Assembly: GCA_023420745.1 (NCBI GenBank) | Contig: JAEZVQ010000195.1 | Coordinates: 1 to 8,171, forward strand | Direction: 5' to 3' | Length of the DNA stretch: 8,171 nucleotides | Origin: Actinomycetes bacterium | GTDB taxonomy: Bacteria > Actinomycetota > Actinomycetes > Actinomycetales > Actinomycetaceae | Shown here: positions 1 to 6,472 of the stretch, one piece after another | How positions within the stretch are numbered: the first letter of the stretch is position 1 | How the letters are laid out: each line of letters opens with the position of its first letter | Translations under genes and position numbers: made by a program | The notes under the pieces: generated by a model | Seen by the model: only the letters and a program-made list of their open reading frames with translations | What the model was told of the DNA's origin: nothing | The model's database searches: none

Positions 1-79
1 CAACTACATCGGGCCGACGGGGAACCAGCGAGACGAAGTGACAGTGATTCGACGCCGCAGCCAGGAGGTGCAGTTCTGA
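1..79 (+). CDS. narG: Respiratory nitrate reductase alpha subunit NarG, C-terminal end (partial)
   Basis: An open frame enters from the left edge (first whole codon at base 2) and stops with TGA at 77-79. It encodes 25 residues, starting NYIGPTGNQRDEV and ending in an Arg-rich RRRSQEVQF tail. The stop overlaps the ATG of narH by one base (TGATG), the usual coupling in narGHJI operons. NarG is the large molybdenum-cofactor subunit that reduces nitrate to nitrite on the cytoplasmic side of the membrane. No catalytic motif falls inside the window, so the name rests on being immediately upstream of and overlapping narH, plus a tail that looks to me like actinobacterial NarG ends. The end of the frame doubles as the narH ribosome-binding site (AGGAGG at 63-68). 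Confidence 0.85.
   Translation, partial: NYIGPTGNQRDEVTVIRRRSQEVQF
63..68 (+). promoter_or_regulatory. Ribosome-binding site of narH
   Basis: A perfect AGGAGG lies inside the last codons of narG, ten bases before the ATG at 79. A second in-frame ATG at 88 is 19 bases away, too far, so this site supports the first ATG. That choice also gives an N-terminus (MRVMSQ) like that of other NarH proteins. Confidence 0.8.
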
Positions 80-1626
80 TGAGGGTGATGAGCCAAGTCG
101 TCATGGTGATGAACCTCGATAAGTGCATCGGGTGTCACACCTGTTCGGTGACCTGCAAACAGGCGTGGACGAACCGCGAAGGCACCGAGTACATGTGGTT
201 CAACAACGTCGAGACGAAACCCGGTGTCGGCTACCCGCGCCAGTGGGAAGACCAGGAGAAGTGGAAAGGCGGGTGGGTGCGCACCGCGCGCGGCGACCTC
301 GTTCCACGATCGGGTGGACGGGTGAAGAAGCTCGCCTCGCTCTTCGCCAACCCGCAGATGCCGACGATTGCGGACTACTACGAGCCGTGGACCTACGATT
401 ACGACAAGCTGTTGTCCGCCCCCGCCGGGTCGCACGCACTGCCCGTCGCGCAGGCGCGTTCGCAGATCAGCGGTCAGCCGATGGACACCATCGAATGGGG
501 GCCCAACTGGGATGACAACCTCGGTGGCTCGGTGGAAACCGTCAACGATGATCCGGTGCTGCGCCGTATCAATATGCAGGTGAAGACGAGCATCGAAGAG
601 ACTTTCATGTTCTACCTGCCGCGCATTTGCAACCACTGTCTCAACCCCACGTGCGTCGCCTCCTGTCCTTCGGGTGCGATGTATAAGCGCAGTGAGGACG
701 GCATCGTTCTCGTTGACCAGGATGCGTGCCGCGGGTGGCGCATGTGCGTGTCCGGATGCCCGTATAAGAAGGTGTACTTCAACCACCACACGGGTAAAGC
801 GGAAAAGTGCACGCTGTGCTACCCGAGAATCGAAATCGGTCAGCCGACTGTGTGCTCCGAAACCTGTGTGGGGCGGCTGCGCTACCTCGGTGTGGTGCTT
901 TACGACGCGGATCGCGTCGGTGAGGTGGCCGCGGTCGAGGACGAACGTGATCTGTACGCCGCCCAGCGAAGCCTCATCCTTGACCCGAGGGACGCGCAGG
1001 TGCAGGCTGCGGCACGCGAATCGGGGATTCCCGAGGACTTCATTGAAGCCGCACTGATGTCGCCGGCGTACCGGTTGATCGTCGACTATGAGCTGGCGCT
1101 GCCCTTGCACCCCGAATATCGCACACTCCCGATGGTGTGGTACATCCCGCCGCTGTCACCGGTTGTCGACGCGGTGAGTGCCGAGGGTGTTGACGCGGAA
1201 GACTATCGGGTTTTGCTCACCGCGGTGGCGACGATGCGGATCCCGCTTGACTACCTCGCCGGGTTGTTTACCGCCGGTGATCCGCGTCCCGTAGAAAAGT
1301 CGCTGCGCCGACTGGCCGCGATGCGTTCCTACATGCGTGATGTCACCATGGGGGAGGAGCCGAATCCGGAAATCCCCGCAGCTGTCGGCATGAGCGAGGA
1401 CGAGGTGCGTGCGATGTACCGCCTGCTCGCGATCGCCAAGTATGACGACCGGTATGTGCTACCGACAACTCACCCGGAAATGCAGCGCACACCGACACCG
1501 TATCTGTGCCCCGTCGGTGAGGGGGGCGCCGGCTGTAGCGGCAGTGGCGTTCGCGCGGGTAGCGTCGGTGACGCTACGAGTGGGTCGCGTCCCGTTCCCG
1601 TGACGATTGGGCGGCACCGTGGATGA
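79..1626 (+). CDS. narH: Respiratory nitrate reductase beta subunit NarH (Fe-S electron transfer)
   Basis: This 515-residue protein is the iron-sulfur subunit of the membrane-bound nitrate reductase. It passes electrons from the haems of NarI to the molybdenum centre of NarG, on the cytoplasmic face. Cysteine groups are visible at C16/C19/C22/C26 (CIGCHTC), C184/C187/C192/C196, C217/C223/C227 and C244/C247/C259/C263. W220 in CRGWRMC sits where the fourth cysteine would be, the mark of the NarH [3Fe-4S] cluster. As I recall them, these positions match E. coli NarH residue for residue, so three [4Fe-4S] and one [3Fe-4S] clusters are expected. Length fits the family (E. coli about 512). Residues 1-70 and 180-275 are the most conserved-looking parts. 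The last 35 or so residues are Gly/Ser-rich but end in an RPVPV stretch that I recall from other actinobacterial NarH tails, so I do not think the end is frameshifted. The start overlaps the narG stop by one base. Confidence 0.98.
   Translation: MRVMSQVVMVMNLDKCIGCHTCSVTCKQAWTNREGTEYMWFNNVETKPGVGYPRQWEDQEKWKGGWVRTARGDLVPRSGGRVKKLASLFANPQMPTIADYYEPWTYDYDKLLSAPAGSHALPVAQARSQISGQPMDTIEWGPNWDDNLGGSVETVNDDPVLRRINMQVKTSIEETFMFYLPRICNHCLNPTCVASCPSGAMYKRSEDGIVLVDQDACRGWRMCVSGCPYKKVYFNHHTGKAEKCTLCYPRIEIGQPTVCSETCVGRLRYLGVVLYDADRVGEVAAVEDERDLYAAQRSLILDPRDAQVQAAARESGIPEDFIEAALMSPAYRLIVDYELALPLHPEYRTLPMVWYIPPLSPVVDAVSAEGVDAEDYRVLLTAVATMRIPLDYLAGLFTAGDPRPVEKSLRRLAAMRSYMRDVTMGEEPNPEIPAAVGMSEDEVRAMYRLLAIAKYDDRYVLPTTHPEMQRTPTPYLCPVGEGGAGCSGSGVRAGSVGDATSGSRPVPVTIGRHRG
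1559..1577 (+). repeat. Perfect 8-bp hairpin near the 3' end of narH
   Basis: GTAGCGTC at 1559-1566 and GACGCTAC at 1570-1577 are exact inverted repeats around a GGT loop. The hairpin lies about 90 bases before the narJ ATG and has no following T-run, so it is not a classical terminator. It might affect mRNA stability or translation between narH and narJ, or may be chance in GC-rich coding DNA. Confidence 0.5.
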
Positions 1627-1654
1627 CAGTGTCCGCATTGAGGGAACCGGTGCG

Positions 1655-1660
1655 GGAGAG
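1655..1660 (+). promoter_or_regulatory. Ribosome-binding site deciding the narJ start
   Basis: GGAGAG, part of GGGAGAGG, lies six bases before the ATG at 1667. The upstream in-frame starts at 1607 (TTG) and 1619 (GTG) have nothing comparable, so this site favours the shorter NarJ. Confidence 0.65.
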
Positions 1661-1666
1661 GATCCG

Positions 1667-2413
1667 ATGCTCGGCCACGTGACATTCGACGATGCGGCGC
1701 TCGGCGTTTACCGCATTTCGGCGCTGTTGCTCGACTATCCCGGTGAGGACTGGGACGACATTATCGACACCGTCGATCAGTGGTGTGTTGGCCACGGCAG
1801 CGCGGCAACCGGGGGGCGAGAGACCATCTGCCCGGCGGCACGTGAGCTGGCTGCATTCGTCGAATGGGCGCGTTGCGTCGGGCGTCGCGGTGTCGAATGC
1901 GCATACGTTGAAACCTTTGATCAGCGTCGCCGCTGCTGCCTCGAACTGTCGTACTATCTCACCGGCGACACCCGCCAACGCGGTATCGCACTGAGTATTT
2001 TCCGCGACCTCTACCGCGCGGTCGGATGGGAGATCGCCGACGAAGTGCTACCCGATTATCTCCCCAGCGTCCTCGAACTTGCGTGGCGTTCGACAGGCGA
2101 GGACAGAGCCCTCGTCGAGGGGGTCATTGCCGCGCATCGCGAAGGGATTGAAACTCTCGCACTGGCATTGGCTCGTCTCGAATCGCCGTGGGCGCATGTT
2201 CTCGACGCGTTGCGACACGTACTGCCCGACGTTGACGAGGCGACGATGGAACACGTGCGCCACCTCATCCGCACCGGTCCGCCTAGCGAAATGGTCGGCG
2301 TGGATTCAGCGCTGACGCCCAACAATCCCGTCCCGGCGATGGTAACCGGTCGCCTCGCCGATGTGTTGAGCGTGTCGGAAATGAACATGACAGGGAAGGT
2401 GAACCTGCGATGA
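1667..2413 (+). CDS. narJ: Nitrate reductase assembly chaperone NarJ (molybdenum cofactor insertion)
   Basis: NarJ is a cytoplasmic, all-helical chaperone of the TorD/NarJ superfamily. It binds apo-NarG, helps insert the molybdenum cofactor and Fe-S cluster, and is not part of the mature enzyme. From the ATG at 1667 the protein has 248 residues, close to E. coli NarJ (about 236). Family features are the N-terminal YRISALLLDYP segment (15-25), YVETFDQRRR (80-89) followed by YYLTGDTRQRG (96-106), and DEVLPDYLPSVLEL (125-138). I chose 1667 because GGAGAG at 1655-1660 lies six bases upstream and the conserved part begins soon after. In-frame GTG at 1619 and TTG at 1607 would overlap narH and add 16-20 residues, but lack a clear ribosome-binding site. 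The stop overlaps the narI ATG (ATGA), implying coupled translation. Confidence 0.95.
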   Translation: MLGHVTFDDAALGVYRISALLLDYPGEDWDDIIDTVDQWCVGHGSAATGGRETICPAARELAAFVEWARCVGRRGVECAYVETFDQRRRCCLELSYYLTGDTRQRGIALSIFRDLYRAVGWEIADEVLPDYLPSVLELAWRSTGEDRALVEGVIAAHREGIETLALALARLESPWAHVLDALRHVLPDVDEATMEHVRHLIRTGPPSEMVGVDSALTPNNPVPAMVTGRLADVLSVSEMNMTGKVNLR

Positions 2414-3198
2414 ACCAACTGCTGTGGGCAGTATTGCCCTACATTGCGTTGACGTTGATGATTGCCGGCTTGATTTGGCGGTGGCGCACCGACCAGTTCG
2501 GATGGACGTCGCGTTCCTCCCAACTCTATGAAGGTCCGATTTTGCGCGCAGCGTCCCCGATGTTCCATTTTGGGATTCTTGCCGTCGCTGCGGGTCATGC
2601 GATGGGGCTGATATTCCCCGAGGAATTCACTGAGGCTCTCGGCGTCTCACACCACCTGTATCATCTTGTGGCGACAATCGGCGGTACTGTCGCTGGTGTT
2701 GTTACCGTGATCGGTCTCGGGGGGTTGATCTACCGGCGCGTCGTCTACCGGTCAGTGCGTTTAGCGACCACACGCAACGACCTCGTGATGTACGTGCTGC
2801 TCGTCATCCCGATTGTTCTCGGCGCCACAGCCACTGTGGCGAATCAAATCCTCGGTCCCGAGGGCGGGTACAACTACCGAGAAACGATCTCCGTGTGGTT
2901 CCGTTCGATTTTTATGCTCCAACCGAATGTGGCGGTGATGGAGGACGTGCCGGTGACATTTAAACTTCACATCGTGGCGGCATTAGTGCTGTTTGCTGTC
3001 TGGCCTTTTACACGCCTCGTCCACGCTGTCACCCCGCCGGTCGGGTACGTGGCACGCCCCGCCATCATCTACCGTTCACGCTCGGCAGCCACTCAGACCA
3101 CCGAGGAACGCCGCGGATGGGCTCCGGTTCGCGGGGGGCGCGCGGGAAACACTCGTGGCTCGGGGCAGGGCGGACAGGCGAACCCGCACGGAGCGTGA
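2410..3198 (+). CDS. narI: Respiratory nitrate reductase gamma subunit NarI (dihaem cytochrome b)
   Basis: NarI is the membrane anchor of the NarGHI complex. It oxidises menaquinol and passes electrons through two b haems to NarH. The 262-residue protein has five likely membrane helices (about residues 4-23, 48-69, 85-108, 125-147 and 184-204). H53 and H63 lie ten residues apart in one helix, and H187 and H205 frame the last one. This is the NarI haem pattern; by memory the last pair even shares the E. coli numbering. The ATG overlaps the narJ stop by four bases, with GGGAAGG just upstream. The protein is longer than E. coli NarI (about 225) because of a tail from about residue 210 that is rich in Arg, Gly and Thr, with no helix or motif I recognise; it probably lies on the cytoplasmic side. 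Confidence 0.97.
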   Translation: MNQLLWAVLPYIALTLMIAGLIWRWRTDQFGWTSRSSQLYEGPILRAASPMFHFGILAVAAGHAMGLIFPEEFTEALGVSHHLYHLVATIGGTVAGVVTVIGLGGLIYRRVVYRSVRLATTRNDLVMYVLLVIPIVLGATATVANQILGPEGGYNYRETISVWFRSIFMLQPNVAVMEDVPVTFKLHIVAALVLFAVWPFTRLVHAVTPPVGYVARPAIIYRSRSAATQTTEERRGWAPVRGGRAGNTRGSGQGGQANPHGA

Positions 3199-3270
3199 CC
3201 GGTGGGTCAGCTGGGAGGAACCGAGGTCTCGACAGTCGCGGAGCGCGATCACCATAGCAGAGGGAGTGCG

Positions 3271-3276
3271 TATGAT
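3271..3276 (+). promoter_or_regulatory. Candidate -10 box of a leaderless promoter before the regulator gene
   Basis: TATGAT differs from the consensus TATAAT at one base and is followed by exactly six bases and then GTG at 3283. A -10 hexamer ending about seven bases before a start codon is the known arrangement of leaderless transcripts in actinobacteria, where transcription begins on the first base of the start codon. A TG two bases upstream recalls an extended -10. I see no good -35 box at 16-18 bases. The placement is seen in the sequence; promoter activity is inferred. Confidence 0.55.
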
Positions 3277-3282
3277 CCCTCC

Positions 3283-4020
3283 GTGTACCCTGACGCGCAG
3301 CACAATCGAGCTGAGGGGGGACTGTCGACAATCGTCGCGAAACTGACGACCGTCAGCACAGCGGGGCGTCACATGCTCGCGACTTTAGCTCAACTTGGTG
3401 GAGAGGCGACCATCCGCGACATTGCGGGCACAGCGGGAATACACCCGAATTCGGCGCGCGCAACACTCGACACTCTCGTTGAGGCGGGACTGGTGGCGAA
3501 ACATCGTCGCATGAGCGGCACACGCGGTCGACCAGCCTGGCGTTACGAACTTGCGGCGCCACACAGCCTCAACGGTGCGCAGGACCACTTCGTCGATTTC
3601 ATTGCTGCCAGCCTTGACATCATCACCGCCGATAGTGACGATCCCACTACTGCAGCTGAGCGTTTAGGGCAACGCTGGGCCCACACGATGATTGCCCGCA
3701 TGCATATTCCTGACCACTCGGTGTTCGCACGCCTCACCGCCAGCGAACAACTCGATGTGCACGTCCACAAAATCCGGCTCTTTCTTGCTGGACAAGGCTG
3801 CGGCGCTCGCCCCGGTGCGACACCGCACACCATCGTCCTTGACTCCGCGCCGATCGTGCTTGCTCGCGAGCCACTGGCGCGCGCGCTTCGCATCGCCCAC
3901 CTCACCATGGTGCGTACGATGGTGGAGCATCTGAGTCGAGGTGCCGCCACGATTGACGTGACGGATCATCCTGAGGGTGGCTACGCCCTCATCACTATGA
4001 CATTGTCCCCTGTCACGTGA
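3283..4020 (+). CDS. Winged-helix transcriptional regulator (ArsR/SufR-like, COG2345 type) between nar and mod
   Basis: A 245-residue protein from GTG 3283. Residues about 25-90 form a winged helix-turn-helix: ATIRDIAGTAGIHPNSARAT is the helix-turn-helix, followed by LVEAGLVAK and a wing with TRGRPAWRYEL. The C-terminal part (about 100-245) resembles the sensor half of COG2345/SufR-type regulators, but only one cysteine remains (C173, in GQGCGA). The later positions where that family has cysteines read DSAPIVLA and LRIAH. A Fe-S or metal site of that kind is therefore unlikely. An alternative GTG at 3202, with GGAG eight bases upstream and three bases after narI, would give 272 residues with a disordered-looking N-terminus. 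I prefer 3283 because of the -10 box at 3271. Position suggests control of the nar and/or mod genes. From memory, Corynebacterium glutamicum keeps the nar repressor ArnR beside its nar operon; equivalence here is a guess. It has no MOP domain, so it is not classical ModE. Confidence 0.85.
   Translation: MYPDAQHNRAEGGLSTIVAKLTTVSTAGRHMLATLAQLGGEATIRDIAGTAGIHPNSARATLDTLVEAGLVAKHRRMSGTRGRPAWRYELAAPHSLNGAQDHFVDFIAASLDIITADSDDPTTAAERLGQRWAHTMIARMHIPDHSVFARLTASEQLDVHVHKIRLFLAGQGCGARPGATPHTIVLDSAPIVLAREPLARALRIAHLTMVRTMVEHLSRGAATIDVTDHPEGGYALITMTLSPVT
4013..4020 (+). promoter_or_regulatory. TCACGTGA palindrome at the regulator stop, upstream of modA
   Basis: A perfect 8-bp palindrome overlaps the stop codon of the regulator and lies about 40 bases before the modA ATG. 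It could be an operator for modA or simply chance. I see no convincing -10/-35 pair next to it. Confidence 0.25.
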
Positions 4021-4058
4021 GTGTGCGCGTGAGAGGAACCACGGAAAGAGGTTCACAT

Positions 4059-4850
4059 ATGAAGAAGTCAGTGCTTGCTGCGATGACTGCTGTCGTCACC
4101 TGCGCTGCGCTCGCCGCTGGTTGTTCCGCATCCACCGCAGGCACGGCATCGGCCACCGATTCCGCGAGCATGAGTAACGTCGACAAGCAGCCGTTGACTG
4201 TGTTCGCCGCTGCGTCACTTAACGCAGCATTTCCCGAGATTGCGCACAAAGTGCTCGGCGACGCCTACGACGTGACGTTTTCTTTTGAGGGATCATCTAC
4301 CCTGGTCGAACAGCTCAACGCCGGAGCTCCCGCCGATGTTTTCGCCTCGGCTGATGAAAAGAACATGACGAAGGCAACAGAGGCGAAACTGGTTGAAGAA
4401 CCTGAAATTTTCGCCTCGAATATCCTCGCCCTCATTGTGCCCAAGGGAAACCCGGCTCACATTACGGGGCTCGATGGATCTCTCGACGGAGCAAAACTCG
4501 TCGTTTGTGCCCCGCAGGTGCCGTGCGGTCGCGCCACGGCGGAACTCGCCTCACAACTCGGTGTGACGCTGTCGCCGGTGTCAGAGGAACAGAAAGTGAC
4601 TGACGTGCGCGGGAAGGTGGAAAGCGGCGAGGCTGACGCCGGTCTCGTGTACCGCACCGATGCCGCTGCAGCAGGGGATGCTGTCGAGACTGTTGACGTC
4701 GCTGCCGCGGATAAGGTCGTCAACCGCTATCCCATTGCGATTGTTACCAAGGCTGAGCACAAGGATGCTGCACGTGCGTTTGTCGACGCTGTTCTCAGCC
4801 CCGAGGGGCAGAGCATCCTTGAGAAGTACGGCTTCACCGTCGTGCGATGA
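4059..4850 (+). CDS. modA: Molybdate ABC transporter substrate-binding lipoprotein ModA
   Basis: ModA captures molybdate (and usually tungstate) outside the membrane and delivers it to the ModB channel. The 263-residue product starts with a lipoprotein signal: MKK, a hydrophobic stretch, then the lipobox LAAGC with C22 as the lipid-carrying residue. A Ser/Thr/Ala-rich linker (23-44) follows. Family signatures are LTVFAAASL (46-54; S53 corresponds to a ligand serine), FSFEGSSTLVEQL with S79/S80, then APADVFASADE, the LIVPKGNP stretch, VPCGRA, and AGLVYRTDA with Y198 as the likely ligand tyrosine. The ATG at 4059 has GGAAAGAGG at 4043-4051. An upstream GTG at 4017 would put charged residues ahead of the signal and is rejected. 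The stop overlaps the next gene (ATGA). It lies 38 bases behind the regulator, so the two may be co-transcribed. Confidence 0.96.
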   Translation: MKKSVLAAMTAVVTCAALAAGCSASTAGTASATDSASMSNVDKQPLTVFAAASLNAAFPEIAHKVLGDAYDVTFSFEGSSTLVEQLNAGAPADVFASADEKNMTKATEAKLVEEPEIFASNILALIVPKGNPAHITGLDGSLDGAKLVVCAPQVPCGRATAELASQLGVTLSPVSEEQKVTDVRGKVESGEADAGLVYRTDAAAAGDAVETVDVAAADKVVNRYPIAIVTKAEHKDAARAFVDAVLSPEGQSILEKYGFTVVR

Positions 4851-6472
4851 TTCACGGCCGCAATCGCCGTGAGGCGATGACCTCTGAGGTGCGTGCGCCT
4901 TACCGGCGGGTAAACTCAGCACCTCCGACATGGGTGCCCATTGCGATGGGGATGGTGGTGGCTTTCCTCACCATCCCCATCGTGGCACTGATGATTCGCG
5001 GGGGAACGCCCGGTGTTCTCCACACGGTGTTGACGAAAGCCAGCCTCGATGCACTGAGCCTGTCGGTGAGAACCTGCGTAGCATCCACGATTATCGCTAT
5101 CGTGGCGGGAACACCGGTAGCGATCTGGCTGGCACGCGCTCCCGAGGGGATTGTGCCAACGGTGGTGAGGCTCCTCGTCACCTTGCCGATGGTGCTGCCG
5201 CCGGTCGTTGCCGGTATCGCCCTGCTGTCCACCTGGGGGCGCTATGGGTTGATCGGGCGCGGGCTTGACATTTTCGGCGTGACCGTCGCGTTCACCACCA
5301 TGGCTGTCGTGATCGCCCAAGTATTCGTTTCCGTTCCCTTTGTCGTCACTTCCCTGGAGTCGGCGATCCGCGCACGTGGACATGCGGAGGAGGACGAAGC
5401 TGCCGTTCTCGGTGCCTCCCGGCGTCAGATTCTCACCCGCGTGACGATCCCACTGATGATCCCGGCTCTGACTTCGGCCACCGCACTTGCTTTTGCACGC
5501 AGCGCTGGTGAATTTGGTGCCACACTCACTTTCGCCGGCTCACTCCAAGGTGTCACCCGAACCCTCCCGCTCGAGATTTACCTCCAGCGTGAAGTGGACA
5601 CTGACTCGGCTGTGGCTCTGTCTGTGGTGCTTCTCGCGGTGGCATTCTTCGCTCTGCTCGTATCGCGTCTTCTCGCTTCACCGCGCGTTGCCGACGCGAT
5701 TTTTTCGCTAGCGCATGCGTGGCGTTCTGGGCGCGAGGATCGTTTCCTGAGTCGCGCGAGAATCGACAGTCCCGGTACGGGAGATGGAGTTTCCGACGCG
5801 ATACCAAGGGCTTCGTCGTCGAGTATTGGCTGCGACGCACACGTGACCGTGCCACAACGCGGTGTGGACGTCACCGTGTCGATTGAACCGGGTGTCACGA
5901 CGGCGATTACCGGGCCAAACGGTAGCGGTAAAACTACGCTGCTGTCGGCACTTGCCAGCACCCTCGACGTCGATGATGACGCGATTATCGACGTGCGCTG
6001 GTGGGAGGATGATGCTCAGGCGCTGCCGCGTGAAGAGGGACAGTGTGAGCGGATAGCGCGTGAGATCGGGACAACTGACATCGTCGTGCTCGCGCAGCGC
6101 CCGGTGCTGTTTCGCCACATGAGCGTGATTGCCAATGTCGCGTTCGCTCTCGAATGTCGCGGGGTGGCGCGCACAGAGGCGCGCCGGCGTGCGCGAGCAG
6201 AACTCGAACGCTGGGGGTTGGGTGACACGGTGGACGCCATGCCGATGCGGATTTCCGGAGGTCAGGCGCAGCGCACCGCACTCGCACGCGCTTTCGTCAC
6301 CACGCCGAAAGTGGTGCTTCTCGACGAGCCAAGCGTCGCCTTGGACGCGGCATCGGTCGAGCTGTTTCGCACTCAGGTGCGGGCACGTTGCCGTGGTATC
6401 ACCACGGTGCTTGTCACACACGATCCGCGTGATGTTGAGGCGCTTGCCGATCGGGTGATTGCACTGTCCTAG
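4847..6472 (+). CDS. modBC: Fused molybdate ABC transporter permease/ATPase ModB-ModC
   Basis: One 541-residue protein carries both the membrane channel and the ATPase of the molybdate importer. The ModB half (about 1-275) has six likely membrane segments (near 29-50, 70-95, 106-130, 143-168, 200-228, 252-275), the LPMVLPPVVAGIALL signature (113-127), the EAA loop E184-A-A-x-x-G189 that docks the ATPase, and FARSAGEFGATLTFAG around 221-226. A hydrophilic linker (about 276-335, rich in Arg, Asp and Ser) leads to ModC. ModC has Walker A GPNGSGKTT (356-364), Q-loop Q417, signature ISGGQAQR (469-476), Walker B VVLLDEP (489-495), D-loop ALDAAS and switch H525. The chain ends right after the H-loop, so the MOP/TOBE molybdate-sensing domain of E. 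coli ModC (about 352 residues) is absent. The ATG overlaps the modA stop by four bases; ATG 4877 is a weaker alternative start. Confidence 0.95.
   Translation: MIHGRNRREAMTSEVRAPYRRVNSAPPTWVPIAMGMVVAFLTIPIVALMIRGGTPGVLHTVLTKASLDALSLSVRTCVASTIIAIVAGTPVAIWLARAPEGIVPTVVRLLVTLPMVLPPVVAGIALLSTWGRYGLIGRGLDIFGVTVAFTTMAVVIAQVFVSVPFVVTSLESAIRARGHAEEDEAAVLGASRRQILTRVTIPLMIPALTSATALAFARSAGEFGATLTFAGSLQGVTRTLPLEIYLQREVDTDSAVALSVVLLAVAFFALLVSRLLASPRVADAIFSLAHAWRSGREDRFLSRARIDSPGTGDGVSDAIPRASSSSIGCDAHVTVPQRGVDVTVSIEPGVTTAITGPNGSGKTTLLSALASTLDVDDDAIIDVRWWEDDAQALPREEGQCERIAREIGTTDIVVLAQRPVLFRHMSVIANVAFALECRGVARTEARRRARAELERWGLGDTVDAMPMRISGGQAQRTALARAFVTTPKVVLLDEPSVALDAASVELFRTQVRARCRGITTVLVTHDPRDVEALADRVIALS
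4944..4982 (+). repeat. 14-bp perfect inverted repeat (mRNA hairpin) inside modB
   Basis: CGATGGGGATGGTG at 4944-4957 and CACCATCCCCATCG at 4969-4982 are exact reverse complements around an 11-base loop. The DNA encodes residues 33-46 of ModB, within its first membrane helix, about 100 bases downstream of the ATG. Folded in mRNA this would be a very stable stem. No T-run follows, so it is not an intrinsic terminator. It could slow ribosomes or RNases between modA and the membrane part. Confidence 0.75.
6469..6472. other. CTAG shared by two convergent stop codons
   Basis: On the + strand, TAG at 6470-6472 ends modBC. On the - strand, TAG at 6471-6469 ends the PLDc_N gene. The two genes overlap tail to tail by four bases through one palindromic CTAG, leaving no space for a terminator between them. 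Confidence 0.9.

Noticed and set aside
4..1110. Long open frame of 368 residues on the - strand, opposite narH
   Set aside because: It lies wholly antisense to a clearly conserved NarH, is rich in His/Arg/Val as antisense frames of high-GC genes are, and has no recognisable motif or start signal.
1500..1626. Possible frameshift giving NarH an abnormal tail
   Set aside because: The final RPVPV stretch resembles the end of other actinobacterial NarH proteins, and the frame ends just before narJ as expected.
1607..1666. Longer NarJ starting at TTG 1607 or GTG 1619
   Set aside because: There is no ribosome-binding site and the added residues look unlike the NarJ N-terminus, whereas ATG 1667 has GGAGAG at good spacing. 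GTG 1619 remains possible.
3283..4020. Regulator as a classical ModE
   Set aside because: ModE pairs its winged helix with molybdate-binding MOP domains; none of that pattern is visible in the C-terminal half.
4017..4058. GTG start for ModA at 4017
   Set aside because: It would put 14 charged residues before a textbook lipoprotein signal peptide; ATG 4059 has its own ribosome-binding site.
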